Origin: Aminobacter ciceronei
GTDB taxonomy: Bacteria > Pseudomonadota > Alphaproteobacteria > Rhizobiales > Rhizobiaceae
Reading direction: 5' to 3'
DNA length: 64,000 bases
Assembly: GCF_014138625.1 (NCBI RefSeq)
Contig: NZ_JACJHY010000002.1
Coordinates: forward strand, 298,743 to 362,742
Positions within the stretch are counted from its first letter, which is position 1. The number at the start of each line of letters is the position of its first letter. Position numbers and translations under genes: made by a program. Positions 55,402 to 63,989 of the stretch are shown piece by piece. The notes below the pieces were generated by a model, which was not told the origin of the DNA, searched no databases, and was given only the letters and a program-made list of their open reading frames with translations.

Positions 55402-55911
55402 GGTATTCTAGTTGATCGAGGGCTTGGCTTGACCCGCCGGGAGCTCCATTGGCCGTTCATCGCGTCCTTACTTCTGCGGTTAGATGCCTTTCACATGATC
55501 ACATTGGTGCACAACCTCATACGCTGACCCTCCCGGCCGCCTCCAGCATACGAACGGCGATCAAAGGCTAGCTCTCATCCTGACTGTTACACTCTTTGGA
55601 CGAATCCGCGGCGAGCCCACAAAGTCTTTTTTCGGTTCCTTGCACACTGCAGCGAGATGCGCGCATGCAGAGCAATCCCCCAAGTCCGACGCCGCAGTCC
55701 TAGCCCACCGTTGCCGCCGCAGTCTGCATTTTCCTGCCGATGGTGGCACGACGTAAGCGTGAAGGCGCGGTAAACCGCAGTCCGCTCTCCTAATCGAGTC
55801 CTTTAGGCATGAGGTCTACACCTAACCGTGATCGAGGCGCGCCGCTTCGTCGCATCAATTAGGGCGCGCTCATATTGAGAAGGCCTCGTCGGCGCTGTAG
55901 ATTGCGCGTCA
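55402..55911. other. 510-bp gap without a recognisable gene
   Basis: Frames on both strands are short and show no conserved motifs or credible ribosome-binding sites. It marks the border between the PhyH/LysR pair and the copper/thiol operon and must contain the promoter of the latter. I saw no clear operator palindrome in it. Confidence 0.5.
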
Positions 55912-56265
55912 ATGCGCTGGTCGATCAGACATGTTTTCGCCTTGCTGCTCGCTGCCTTCGTGGCCACGGGGCTTAGCTTGTCGTCCGTTCAAGCCAGCGA
56001 CATGGCGGTCAAAATGACCATGGCTTCCGACATAGGCATGCCTGCCGACGGCGGCTGCACAGGTTGTCCCGACGTGGGCACTGATGGCAAGATGACAGTT
56101 TGTCCTCAGGTCTGCATTGCTCCGGTACTTGCCATCGTTCCGCAAGGCTTGGCCGCTGTTGTCGTTGCTCTGACGCCTCACCTGACACCCATGCCGTCTG
56201 CGTATCTGCACGGACGCTCAGCCGTGCCAGACCCTTATCCTCCAAGACCCAGCCGCGCTGCCTGA
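55912..56265 (+). CDS. Hypothetical exported Cys-containing protein
   Basis: A 117-residue protein with a signal peptide (HVFALLLAAFVATGLSLSSVQA) and a Cys pattern GGCTGCPDVGTDGKMTVCPQVC in the mature part, then a hydrophobic stretch and a Pro-rich tail. It resembles small periplasmic proteins upstream of copper oxidase genes. It precedes the second multicopper oxidase by 133 bp on the same strand. Function unknown. Confidence 0.6.
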   Translation: MRWSIRHVFALLLAAFVATGLSLSSVQASDMAVKMTMASDIGMPADGGCTGCPDVGTDGKMTVCPQVCIAPVLAIVPQGLAAVVVALTPHLTPMPSAYLHGRSAVPDPYPPRPSRAA

Positions 56266-56398
56266 CACAGTGGATCCGCTTTTGGGCTAATCCCGGTGTC
56301 TGTGTGCATCTACCCGCTCTGTCGGGTGCCGATGGCGATATGCGGGCCTCCGTGCCTGCGGTGTCGGCCATCCGCGATTACGGCCGAAGGATTTGGAA

Positions 56399-57859
56399 GT
56401 GTCCGTCAATTCTAATTGCTCCGTGTCCCGCCGGGAGCTTCTCCGCGCAGGCACAGGCCTTGCTGTCGCATCGGCAATGCTATGGCCGCGGCTCTCTCTC
56501 GCTGCGGCTGCCAGCGACTACGAAATCGCGCCCGGTCCAGGTCGCGCCTTTCTGAAAGGGGAGCAAGGTCAGTCCACCAGCGTATGGGCATATAACACCC
56601 GCATTCCTGGACCAGAGGTTCGAATCCGCCAAGGACAGCCCGTCCGCATCGTCGTCGAAAACCGCCTCGAGGAGGACACGACCGTACACTGGCACGGCAT
56701 CCGGCTGCCGAATGCCATGGACGGCGTGCCAGGGCTTACGCAGCCACCAATCAAGCCTGGCGAACGCTTTGTCTACAAGTTCACGCCTCCCGATGCTGGC
56801 ACATTTTGGTACCATCCTCACGCCAACAGCCTGCAGCAGCTCGGCCGAGGTCTTGCCGGGGCCCTGATTATCGAGGAACCCGAGCCCGTTCATGTCGACC
56901 GCGACGTCCTGTGGGTGCTCGCCGACTGGCGATTGGATTCAGACGGCAAGATCGCGCCTGGATTTGGTAACCCTATGGAAGCGGCCATGTCAGGTCGCGT
57001 CGGTAATTCGGTGACCCTCAATGGCTCGGTGCCTGAGGACCAGAGTGTACGGGCTGGAGAGCGCGTCCGCCTGCGCCTGATCAACGTCTCGTTGGCCCGC
57101 ATCATGGCGCTGCGTTTTGAGGGGCACACGCCTGTCATTGTTGCTGTGGACGGCCAGCCCTGCGATCCTCACGAGCCAAAGGGCGGTCGCCTCCTACTAG
57201 GCCCCGCAATGCGCCTCGATCTTGTCATCGACATGCAGGGCGAGTCAGGCAAACGCTACGCTGTCATCGACGATTTCTATGACGGGCTCGCCTATGAGCT
57301 GACCAATCTCGCCTATGCGAGCCAATCGCCGCTGCGGAAAAACCCGCTCAATGCTCCGCTGCGCCTGCCGCGCAATCCACTCCCGGTGCCGGACCTTCCG
57401 AACGCCGAACGTCACGAAATGGTCCTCCAAGGGGGCATGCCGAGCATGAGGGACATGATGGGCGGCGGCAAGATGCAAGGAATGAGCCGAATGTCAGGCG
57501 GCATGGCGGGACACGGCCCCGCCATCTGGTCGATCAACGGTACGTCGATGACAGGCGACGGACACGACGCCGAAATACCCCCGCTCATCACGCTTAAACA
57601 GGGTCGTAGTCACTTCATAACGATGCGCAACGAGACCGCCTGGTGGCACCCGATGCATCTGCATGGGTTCAGCTTTCGCGTGATCAATCGCAATGGAGCC
57701 CCAGTCCCCCATAACCAATGGGCCGATACCGTCCTGCTCGCTCCCAAGGACACTGTCGACATTGCCTTCGTTGCCGACAATCCCGGCGACTGGATGCTTC
57801 ACTGCCACGTCACCGATCACCAGACGGCCGGACTGATGACAGTGATTAGGGTGGCATGA
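56399..57859 (+). CDS. Tat-exported multicopper oxidase (second copy)
   Basis: The GTG at 56399 is chosen because GAAGGA (56386-56391) lies seven bases upstream; a TTG two codons earlier is too close to it. The 486-residue protein has a Tat signal (SRRELLRAGTGLAVASAM), HWHG, GTFWYHPHANSLQQLGRGLAG, WWHPMHLHGFSFRV and MLHCHVTDHQTAGLM, so all four copper sites are present. A Met/Gly-rich loop (PSMRDMMGGGKMQGMSRMSGG) near residues 345-370 suggests cuprous oxidase activity. It differs clearly from the copy at 34796. Confidence 0.92.
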   Translation: MSVNSNCSVSRRELLRAGTGLAVASAMLWPRLSLAAAASDYEIAPGPGRAFLKGEQGQSTSVWAYNTRIPGPEVRIRQGQPVRIVVENRLEEDTTVHWHGIRLPNAMDGVPGLTQPPIKPGERFVYKFTPPDAGTFWYHPHANSLQQLGRGLAGALIIEEPEPVHVDRDVLWVLADWRLDSDGKIAPGFGNPMEAAMSGRVGNSVTLNGSVPEDQSVRAGERVRLRLINVSLARIMALRFEGHTPVIVAVDGQPCDPHEPKGGRLLLGPAMRLDLVIDMQGESGKRYAVIDDFYDGLAYELTNLAYASQSPLRKNPLNAPLRLPRNPLPVPDLPNAERHEMVLQGGMPSMRDMMGGGKMQGMSRMSGGMAGHGPAIWSINGTSMTGDGHDAEIPPLITLKQGRSHFITMRNETAWWHPMHLHGFSFRVINRNGAPVPHNQWADTVLLAPKDTVDIAFVADNPGDWMLHCHVTDHQTAGLMTVIRVA

Positions 57860-57934
57860 ATGGAGACGCGCGACGTGACAGCCAGATTGAACCAACTCGC
57901 CAATTCCGCCGACAACCTGGAAAGGAAAATACCA

Positions 57935-58372
57935 ATGCTTCGGATTCTCGCTTTCGCTGTACTTCTCGCAACCAGCCTACCCCCTGTTCATGCAGGTGAG
58001 GCGCACAAGGCTGTACTTTACAAGAACCCACAATGCGGCTGCTGCGAAGGCTACGCGGACTATCTGCGCAAGAATGGTTTCGAAGTCGAGGTCAAGCCTA
58101 CGAATGACTTGGGCGAGATCAGTCGGAAGGCCGGGGTGCCCGGAGATTTCCAAGGCTGCCACACCATGTTCATCGATGGCTATGTAATCGACGGGCACGT
58201 GCCCGTGAAGGCTGTCGAAAAGCTTCTCACAGAGCGGCCCGCTATTGCCGGAATTTCGCTCCCGGGCATGCCAATGGGTTCACCCGGGATGGTCGGCGAC
58301 AAGACTGAACCCTTCACGGTTTACGCCATCACCAAGGACGGCAAACAGCCAACTGTCTACACGACGGAGTGA
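57935..58372 (+). CDS. DUF411 family exported metal-binding protein
   Basis: The ATG at 57935 follows GGAAAGGA; 145 residues with a signal peptide (LRILAFAVLLATSLPPVHA). It has the DUF411 features AVLYKNPQCGCCEGYADYLRKNGFEVEV, VPGDFQGCHTMFIDGYVIDGHVP and PGMPMGSPGM. The CGCC and GC motifs with Met-rich end suit copper binding. It follows the multicopper oxidase by 75 bp, a common pairing. Confidence 0.9.
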   Translation: MLRILAFAVLLATSLPPVHAGEAHKAVLYKNPQCGCCEGYADYLRKNGFEVEVKPTNDLGEISRKAGVPGDFQGCHTMFIDGYVIDGHVPVKAVEKLLTERPAIAGISLPGMPMGSPGMVGDKTEPFTVYAITKDGKQPTVYTTE

Positions 58373-58511
58373 CGGCATGTCGGATGGCATGCGAATAGAG
58401 GATCGGGAACATCGTCCGCCATGGCTTTCATCTTAGCGGGAGGACCTCGCGAACTCCTGCCACCTGTTGGCCGTCAGGCGGTGGCCTCCGGACAGACAGC
58501 CGAGGCGTATC

Positions 58512-59120
58512 ATGATGGTCAATAACATGGCCTCCACAAAGCCCAAGACCGATGCGGCTTATCCCGTCAGTCGGCGGCTGATGGTTATTCTGCCTGTCGC
58601 GGTGTTTGCCGGGCTCGCCTTCGTGCTTGCCTGGGGGCTGAACCGGAACGCGGCGGACATCCCTTCGGCATTGATCGGCAAACCAGTTCCTGAGTTTAGC
58701 CTGTCCCCTGTTGAAGGGCGGAAGCTCGGTCTGTCGAGCACCAACCTCGTTGGCGAGATCTCGTTGGTCAATGTCTTCGCTTCATGGTGCGTCGCCTGCC
58801 GCGAGGAGCATCCCGTGTTCATGCGACTCGCATTGGATAAGCGGGTGCCGCTTCACGGCCTCAACTACAAGGACAGGCCAGAAGACGCCGCGAAATGGCT
58901 CAACACGCTGGGCGACCCGTACACGCGCACCGGGGCCGATCTGAATGGCCGCGTCGCCATCGACTGGGGTGTCTATGGCGTGCCGGAAACCTTCGTCGTT
59001 AGCGTTGATGGGCGCATTGCCTACAAGCACATCGGTCCGGTGACGGAGGCGGCCCTCAACGGCACGATCCTTCCGCTTGTCGAACGCCTTCGAGCCGAGG
59101 CGAAGGAGCGGCAGCCATGA
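58512..59120 (+). CDS. CcmG/DsbE-like membrane-anchored thiol:disulfide protein
   Basis: The ATG at 58512 follows GAGG; 202 residues. It has one N-terminal anchor helix (LMVILPVAVFAGLAFVLAWGL), then a thioredoxin domain with the active site ASWCVACREEHP and the cis-Pro loop YGVPETFVVS. This is the CcmG/DsbE pattern (GLNYKDRPEDAAKWL is also typical). It reduces periplasmic disulfides, here perhaps of copper proteins. Its stop overlaps the next redoxin start. Confidence 0.9.
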   Translation: MMVNNMASTKPKTDAAYPVSRRLMVILPVAVFAGLAFVLAWGLNRNAADIPSALIGKPVPEFSLSPVEGRKLGLSSTNLVGEISLVNVFASWCVACREEHPVFMRLALDKRVPLHGLNYKDRPEDAAKWLNTLGDPYTRTGADLNGRVAIDWGVYGVPETFVVSVDGRIAYKHIGPVTEAALNGTILPLVERLRAEAKERQP

Positions 59121-59632
59121 GGATGTTCGCCTTTGTCCTGCTCATATTTGCGCACCCGGTTCTGGCTGCGGAAACGCCGCCGAACTTCGCGATGCACGAA
59201 ACGCCGAAGCCTGTGCCAGAAATCCATTTCGAGAACGGCGAAGGCCAGCCGAGAACACTCGCGGACCATCTCGGCAAAGTCGTGCTGCTCAACGTCTGGG
59301 CGGCCTGCTGCATCCCTTGCCGGAAAGAAATGCCGGCACTCGACCAATTGCAGACCGAGCTTGGCGGACCGGACTTCGAGGTCGTGGCCCTGTCGATCGA
59401 TCGGGCAGGGCCGGATGCAGTGCGCAAATTCTTCGCCGAGATCGGCATTCAACATCTCGCCCTCAACATCGACGCTTCCGGCAAGGCGATGTTCGCCCTT
59501 GGGATTATCGGCCTGCCGGCAACGATCTTGATCGACCGTGAAGGCCGGGAAGTCGGGCGGCTGATCGGTCCGGCCGAATGGGACTCTCCCGCAATGGTCG
59601 CCTTCCTGCGCGACCGTTTTGACAATGACTGA
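59117..59632 (+). CDS. TlpA-like exported thioredoxin
   Basis: The 171-residue protein has a signal peptide (MRMFAFVLLIFAHPVLA) and a thioredoxin-like TlpA domain: VVLLNVWAACCIPCRKEMPALDQL with CIPC as the redox pair plus an extra Cys just before it, and the cis-Pro region IIGLPATILIDREG. It is translationally coupled to the CcmG-like gene (ATGA). Two different thioredoxins in a row suggest a relay with the CcdA protein below. Confidence 0.9.
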   Translation: MRMFAFVLLIFAHPVLAAETPPNFAMHETPKPVPEIHFENGEGQPRTLADHLGKVVLLNVWAACCIPCRKEMPALDQLQTELGGPDFEVVALSIDRAGPDAVRKFFAEIGIQHLALNIDASGKAMFALGIIGLPATILIDREGREVGRLIGPAEWDSPAMVAFLRDRFDND

Positions 59633-59645
59633 GAAAGGAACGCCC

Positions 59646-59960
59646 ATGACGAACATCCAAGCATCCGAACTCTCAGATGCATCTGGGAGTGCTGCGAGGA
59701 CCGACGCCTTGCAGCGCTTCTTCAATGGGCGAGGTGGTCTTGTCTTGGTGGCAGCCGCAGCGGTGACGGTTGGCATCGTTTCCAACTGGAACTGGCTGGT
59801 AGCGGCTGGGATCACGCCGCTGCTGTTGTCCGGGCTGCCGTGCGTTGCGATGTGCGCCCTCGGCCTATGCATGAGCCGGATGAAGGGCAATTCGTGCCAC
59901 TCCGATGCGGTGGCTGATGAGCCATCCGGCAAATCAGAGGGCGAAAGGCAGGAGCAATGA
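59646..59960 (+). CDS. Small membrane protein with Cys motif
   Basis: The ATG at 59646 follows AAAGGAAC; 104 residues. Two close hydrophobic stretches (GGLVLVAAAAVTVGIVSNW and WLVAAGITPLLLSGLPCVAMCALGLCM) are followed by a polar tail with NSCHSD. The Cys of LPCVAMCALGLC resemble a metal- or thiol-linked site in the membrane. Such proteins occur in mercury and copper clusters; function unknown. It overlaps the SCO1 gene start by 4 bp. Confidence 0.7.
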   Translation: MTNIQASELSDASGSAARTDALQRFFNGRGGLVLVAAAAVTVGIVSNWNWLVAAGITPLLLSGLPCVAMCALGLCMSRMKGNSCHSDAVADEPSGKSEGERQEQ

Positions 59961-60700
59961 CGACCTCTAGCTTAAGTGCCCTTTTCCACGGACTGTCCGA
60001 CGGATTCGTTGCCAGAAAGACCATGCGTTTGCTCGCACGCGTTGCCGCCGCCCTGGTGCTGGTCATAGCGATTGCGACAACTGTCGATGCGCACTCGCTC
60101 GATGAAGTCGAGGCCATGATCGGCGGCACGGAGAAGTATTTCCAGCCGATCGACAAGCCCACTCCTGATTTCGCTCTGCGGTTGGCGCGTGGTCGCACGG
60201 TGCGCCTTGCCGACCTCCACGGAAAGATTGTCATCCTCCACTTCATCTACACCTCCTGTCCGGACGTCTGCCCTCTCCACGCGGAAAAGATCGCCGAGGT
60301 CCAGAAACTGGTGAACGACACGCCGATGAAGGAACTCATCACCTTCGTGACCGTCACCACCGATCCGTCCAGGGACACGGCCGAGGTGATGCGCGCCTAC
60401 GGCCCGGCGCATGGTCTTGATCCCGTGAACTGGCTCTTCCTCACCACCACCCAGGACGAACCCGAGGACACGACCCGCAAGCTTGCGGAGGGCTTCGGCC
60501 ACAAGTTCACCAAAACAGATGACGGCTTTCAGATGCACGGCATCGTCACGCATGTGATCGACAGGGATGGAACCTGGAAGGCGAACTTCCACGGGCTGAA
60601 ATTTGATTCAGTCAACCTCGTGACGTTCGTTAACGCGCTTACCAACGGAACCAGTCGTCCTCACGAACACATCAAGAAGAACTGGTGGGAGCTTTTTTAA
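59957..60700 (+). CDS. SCO1/SenC/PrrC family copper chaperone
   Basis: The 247-residue frame starts at 59957 with ATG overlapping the upstream stop; an internal ATG (MRLLARVAAALVLVIAIATTV) at residue 23 would give a cleaner signal anchor. The SCO features are FIYTSCPDVCPLHAEKIAEVQ with the CxxxC copper site and the distal His in FQMHGIVTHVID. It delivers copper to, or reduces, cytochrome oxidase subunit II or other copper proteins. No oxidase is in the window, so here it probably serves the multicopper oxidase or copper stress. Confidence 0.92.
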   Translation: MTTSSLSALFHGLSDGFVARKTMRLLARVAAALVLVIAIATTVDAHSLDEVEAMIGGTEKYFQPIDKPTPDFALRLARGRTVRLADLHGKIVILHFIYTSCPDVCPLHAEKIAEVQKLVNDTPMKELITFVTVTTDPSRDTAEVMRAYGPAHGLDPVNWLFLTTTQDEPEDTTRKLAEGFGHKFTKTDDGFQMHGIVTHVIDRDGTWKANFHGLKFDSVNLVTFVNALTNGTSRPHEHIKKNWWELF

Positions 60701-60719
60701 AAGAAGATCGGAAACGGCC

Positions 60720-61541
60720 ATGACGGAAAACCGACAGCGTTCTTCGACAGTGACGTGGTTGTTGTTCACGATAGCAGTGGTTGGTGCCGCTTGGGCTTGG
60801 TTCGCGCTCGATCCCGGGTTCAGAAGTCCGCAGGAGTCGGCAGCAGACAATATCGTATCCCAGGCCGCCTTCGACCAGCGACTGCGAGACTATTTGCTGG
60901 CCAATCCCGAAGTCATTGTCCAGTCGATGCAGGGCCTCGAAGCGCGCCAACGCGAAGCCGAAGCGACAGAGGCCCAAGCCGCACTGTCGGCGCGCGCCAA
61001 CGAAGTGTTCCGTGACCCGGACAGTCCGGTCGGCGGCAATCCGCAAGGCGATGTCACGATGGTGGAGTTCTTCGACTATAATTGCCCCTATTGCCGCCAG
61101 GTCGCGCCCGTGATGCGTGAAGCGGAATCCGGCGATCCGCAGTTGCGCATCGTTTACAAGGAGTTTCCGATCCTTGGCCCCGGCTCGGTATTTGCCGCCA
61201 AGGCCGCGCTGGCCGCCCATCGCCAGGGGCAATACACGGCGTTCCACATCGCCTTGATGCAGGCCAAGGGCAAGGTTGGGGAAGCTACGGTTCTTCAGGC
61301 CGCGGCGGAAGTCGGCCTGGACGTCGATCGCCTCAGGAAGGATATGGACGATCCGAAGGTTCAAGCGGCCATCGACCGCAACGTCGGATTGGCTCAGTCC
61401 CTGCGCATCAATGGAACGCCTGGTTTCGTTATCGGCGACCAGGTTTTGCGCGGCGCGACCGACCTCGCAACAATGAAGACCCTGATCGCACAGGCGCGGG
61501 CCACAACGGACACGCCATTGGCGCAAGAAGGGAAGAACTGA
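60720..61541 (+). CDS. DsbA-family (Com1/ScsC-like) thiol:disulfide oxidoreductase
   Basis: The 273-residue protein has an N-terminal anchor (VTWLLFTIAVVGAAWAWF), a helical linker (FDQRLRDYLLANPEVIVQSMQGLEARQREAE), and a DsbA/thioredoxin domain with the active site FFDYNCPYCRQVAP and cis-Pro loop INGTPGFVIGDQVLRG. The N-terminal helical stretch recalls trimeric ScsC. It follows SCO1 by 19 bp and is followed 3 bp later by ccdA, which can supply its electrons. Confidence 0.92.
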   Translation: MTENRQRSSTVTWLLFTIAVVGAAWAWFALDPGFRSPQESAADNIVSQAAFDQRLRDYLLANPEVIVQSMQGLEARQREAEATEAQAALSARANEVFRDPDSPVGGNPQGDVTMVEFFDYNCPYCRQVAPVMREAESGDPQLRIVYKEFPILGPGSVFAAKAALAAHRQGQYTAFHIALMQAKGKVGEATVLQAAAEVGLDVDRLRKDMDDPKVQAAIDRNVGLAQSLRINGTPGFVIGDQVLRGATDLATMKTLIAQARATTDTPLAQEGKN

Positions 61542-61544
61542 ACG

Positions 61545-62285
61545 ATGTCGGGAATTTCCAGCAGTGGGTTGCTGTCCGCCTTTGTCGCGGGGATCGTCTC
61601 GTTTTTGTCGCCCTGCGTGCTCCCCCTCGTGCCCGGCTACGTTTCCTACGTGGCTGGGAGGACGGCAATTTCCGGGGCGGCTGGCGATGCGGTCTCGCAG
61701 CGATTGCCAGCAGTCGGCCTAAGCCTCTGTTTCGTCGTTGGCTTCTCGACGGTCTTCATCGTGCTTGGTGCCAGCGCTACCGCCCTCGGCCAGTTGCTGA
61801 TCGCCTACCGCTACGAACTGAATATCGTAGGCGGCGCAGTCGTGATCCTCTTCGGGCTGTTCATGATTGGAACCATTCGCCCGATGTGGGGCATGCGCGA
61901 CCTGCGATTTCACACTGATCTCCCAGGCGGTCGCCCCATGTCTGCCTATCTGCTTGGATTGGCGTTCGGTTTCGGTTGGACACCATGCATCGGGCCGATC
62001 CTCGGAGCGATCCTGACCGTGGGCGCGGCGTCGGCGACGGTCGTTCAAGGCGTAGCGCTGCTGGCGGTCTACTCGTTGGGTTTGGGCATCCCCTTCCTGT
62101 GTGCTGCCCTATTCACGCACGCGCTGACCAAACGGCTGCGGACTATTGGCAGGGCGGGCATGGTCCTGCAAACAGCGGCGGGTGGCGTCATGGTGATGAT
62201 GGGGGTTGCGATGATCGTCGGTTACCTGTCGGCCTTCTCGTTCTGGCTTCTCGAGAATTTCCCCGTCCTGACGCGGATCGGGTGA
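61545..62285 (+). CDS. ccdA: CcdA-type transmembrane thiol reductase
   Basis: The 246-residue protein has six membrane segments with the two redox Cys in conserved places: [22 protein letters not shown] in the first helix and [16 protein letters not shown] in the fourth. CcdA carries electrons from cytoplasmic thioredoxin across the membrane to periplasmic thioredoxins. It sits in the operon with three potential partners (the CcmG-like, TlpA-like and DsbA-like proteins). Confidence 0.94.
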   Translation: MSGISSSGLLSAFVAGIVSFLSPCVLPLVPGYVSYVAGRTAISGAAGDAVSQRLPAVGLSLCFVVGFSTVFIVLGASATALGQLLIAYRYELNIVGGAVVILFGLFMIGTIRPMWGMRDLRFHTDLPGGRPMSAYLLGLAFGFGWTPCIGPILGAILTVGAASATVVQGVALLAVYSLGLGIPFLCAALFTHALTKRLRTIGRAGMVLQTAAGGVMVMMGVAMIVGYLSAFSFWLLENFPVLTRIG

Positions 62286-62314
62286 GCCGCCGCGGGTGGG
62301 GGAGGAGTGATGCG

Positions 62315-62872
62315 ATGCAAGACAACGGACTCGAAACCATTCATCCGGCTGGGCCGACAGAGACCCGCCGCGATTTCCTCTTTGTGGCAACGGGAATGGC
62401 CGCCGTCGTCGGTACTGCCGCGACCTTCTGGCCGTTCATCGATAACATGAGACCGTCGGCCGATGTGACCGCGCTGGCAACGATCGAGGTCGATCTGTCT
62501 TCAATCGAGCCTGGCCAGCGGGTGACCGTTAAATGGCGAAGCCAACCGCTTTTCGTGGTCAGGCGCACGCCGGAAATGGTTGCGGCCGCCGTCGCGGACG
62601 ATCTCAATTCCGGACTGCTCGACCCTCAGGCGGATGCCGAACGTGTCCAACGACCGGAATGGCTGGTGGTCGTTGGCGTGTGCACGCATCTGGGATGCAT
62701 TCCGCTCGGCCAGCGGCCGGACGAGCCGCACGGTCCATACAAAGGCTGGTTCTGCCCCTGTCATGGATCGGCATATGACGTTTCCGGGCGCGTCAGACGC
62801 GGACCAGCGCCTCGCAACCTTCACGTGCCACCTTATGTCTTTCTGGACGACAGCAGGATCCGGATTGGCTGA
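62315..62872 (+). CDS. petA: Orphan Rieske iron-sulfur protein (bc1 PetA type)
   Basis: The ATG at 62315 follows GGGGGAGGAG; 185 residues. It has a Tat-type anchor ([25 protein letters not shown]) and the cluster-binding motifs CTHLGC at 123-128 and CPCHGS at 147-152, with [11 protein letters not shown] and [18 protein letters not shown] as in ubiquinol-cytochrome c reductase subunits. No cytochrome b or c1 gene is next to it. In this copper/thiol operon it may be an alternative subunit or an independent electron carrier; this is inference. Confidence 0.9.
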   Translation: MQDNGLETIHPAGPTETRRDFLFVATGMAAVVGTAATFWPFIDNMRPSADVTALATIEVDLSSIEPGQRVTVKWRSQPLFVVRRTPEMVAAAVADDLNSGLLDPQADAERVQRPEWLVVVGVCTHLGCIPLGQRPDEPHGPYKGWFCPCHGSAYDVSGRVRRGPAPRNLHVPPYVFLDDSRIRIG

Positions 62873-62926
62873 TCAACGCCGAGTTAAGCTTGACCAATAC
62901 AGCGCAGACGTTCGGAAACATCGCAC

Positions 62927-63154
62927 ATGACCGTCCTGACCAGCACAATCACTTGTCCCAAATGCGGGCATAAGGAAACCGAAGTGATGCCGACCGACGC
63001 CTGCCAGTTCTTCTATGACTGCAAGGGCTGCGGAACAATGCTGCGTCCAATATCGGGAGACTGTTGCGTGTACTGCTCCTACGGTTCGGTCCCTTGCCCT
63101 CCGGTGCAGGAGCCTGGGAAGAGCGACTTCCCCGGGGAGGGTTGCAATGCCTGA
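62927..63154 (+). CDS. GDCCVxC domain-containing small Cys-rich protein
   Basis: A 75-residue protein with Cys at 10 and 13 (CPKC), 26, 32 and 35 (CKGC), and the block ISGDCCVYCSYGSVPCPP whose GDCCVYC (44-50) gives the family its name. In relatives one of these Cys can be selenocysteine. The family often sits near mercury, arsenic or copper genes. It likely binds metal or acts in redox protection. It follows the Rieske gene by 54 bp. Confidence 0.9.
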   Translation: MTVLTSTITCPKCGHKETEVMPTDACQFFYDCKGCGTMLRPISGDCCVYCSYGSVPCPPVQEPGKSDFPGEGCNA

Positions 63155-63289
63155 GGAAGATTTTCGGCCGCCCATGGAGTTGAATACATGCCTGCCTGCG
63201 CCAAGCTCGCAGACATCGGCAATTGCAAGCAATCACCTTGACCTTCCTGTCGCTGGGAGAGTGATGATAGCTAGCTAGGGAGCGATGCG

Positions 63290-63529
63290 ATGATCGCCCA
63301 CAGGCAAGACCTCGACCAAGCCATACTTAAGGCCTTCAAGATTGCCAATGACACTGGTCGGCTCGACATCGCCGACCATCTGCTCCACGCGCTTGAATGC
63401 CTGTGCAGTGATCTCGGGGGAGGATGTCTTGACGAGGCCTACCGCATTGTCTGCGATGCGTCTGACAGTCGCCACCCGAAAGCGGACCGCAAGGGTGGCC
63501 GGAGAAAACGACCAAACGGATGTTCTTGA
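63290..63529 (+). CDS. Small hypothetical helical protein
   Basis: A 79-residue frame with start ATG after GGGAGCG. The middle LDQAILKAFKIANDTGRLDIADHLLHALECL reads like an amphipathic helix pair found in many rhizobial small proteins that start with A-I-x-K-A and H-L-L-x-A-L-E. The C-terminus is basic (KADRKGGRRKR). Function unknown. It could also be encoded by chance, though the helix pattern supports it. Confidence 0.5.
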   Translation: MIAHRQDLDQAILKAFKIANDTGRLDIADHLLHALECLCSDLGGGCLDEAYRIVCDASDSRHPKADRKGGRRKRPNGCS

Positions 63530-63751
63530 ATGCGTGCTTGAGGGAGGGTGCCTTAGCTGTCACCCCATCTATGCCTCTGTCATACGCGTTCGCTGAGACG
63601 CGGATATTTCGAGGAAGATGCGGTCGCTTCGTACGCCGCCATGCACATGTTCCCAGAAACAATTGTCCGGCCGCGATGCCTTTTTGCACCGTTTCCTTCG
63701 TGCCGTCGAGGGGCGATCTGACAAATCTTCCGCATGTTCTGTGGCCATGAC
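63530..63751. other. Gap before the IS66 remnant, no gene seen
   Basis: The 222 bp have no recognisable motif in any frame. It probably represents the old target site flank of the IS66 element. Confidence 0.4.
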
Positions 63752-63907
63752 GTAAGCGGTGTTCTCAGGCCACGGCCTTGAGCTCGAGCTTGTTGATGTA
63801 GACCCAAGGCAGGAGATCGTCGATCTGGCTGTTGGGGTGGCCGTTGACGATCCTGGTGAGGACATCAGCGAGATAGCCGAGCGGTTCGACACCATTGAGC
63901 TTGCAGG
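63752..63907 (-). mobile_element. IS66-family end with transposase C-terminus
   Basis: The minus strand encodes CKLNGVEPLGYLADVLTRI then VNGHPNSQIDDLLPWVY, the conserved C-terminus of the IS66 transposase (TnpC), with its stop at 63765-63767. The end GTAAGCGG at 63752 matches the GTAAGCG start of IS66 terminal repeats. The element is cut at about 63907, where unrelated repeat sequence begins, so only about 155 bp of it are present here. Confidence 0.85.
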
Positions 63908-63909
63908 TT

Positions 63910-63989
63910 TATGCCGACCGTCGAACTATGCCGAGTGAGCAAGTTTTTACCAATGCTTTCAGTAACGTAGCGGTAGCAGGATCGGCATA
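63910..63989. repeat. TATGCCGA repeats, possible end of another mobile element
   Basis: TATGCCGA occurs directly at 63910-63917 and 63927-63934 (17 bp apart) and inverted (TCGGCATA) at 63982-63989. The first copy begins right where the IS66 homology ends. Such spaced repeats are typical of recombinase binding sites at element ends; the identity cannot be settled because the window ends here. Confidence 0.5.

Noticed and set aside
55561..55749. Minus-strand frame of 62 codons in the 510-bp gap
   Set aside because: Cys and Arg-rich but no motif, no ribosome-binding site and no conserved context.
63147..63278. 43-codon frame after the GDCCVxC gene
   Set aside because: No motif and only a weak start context; could be real but cannot be supported.
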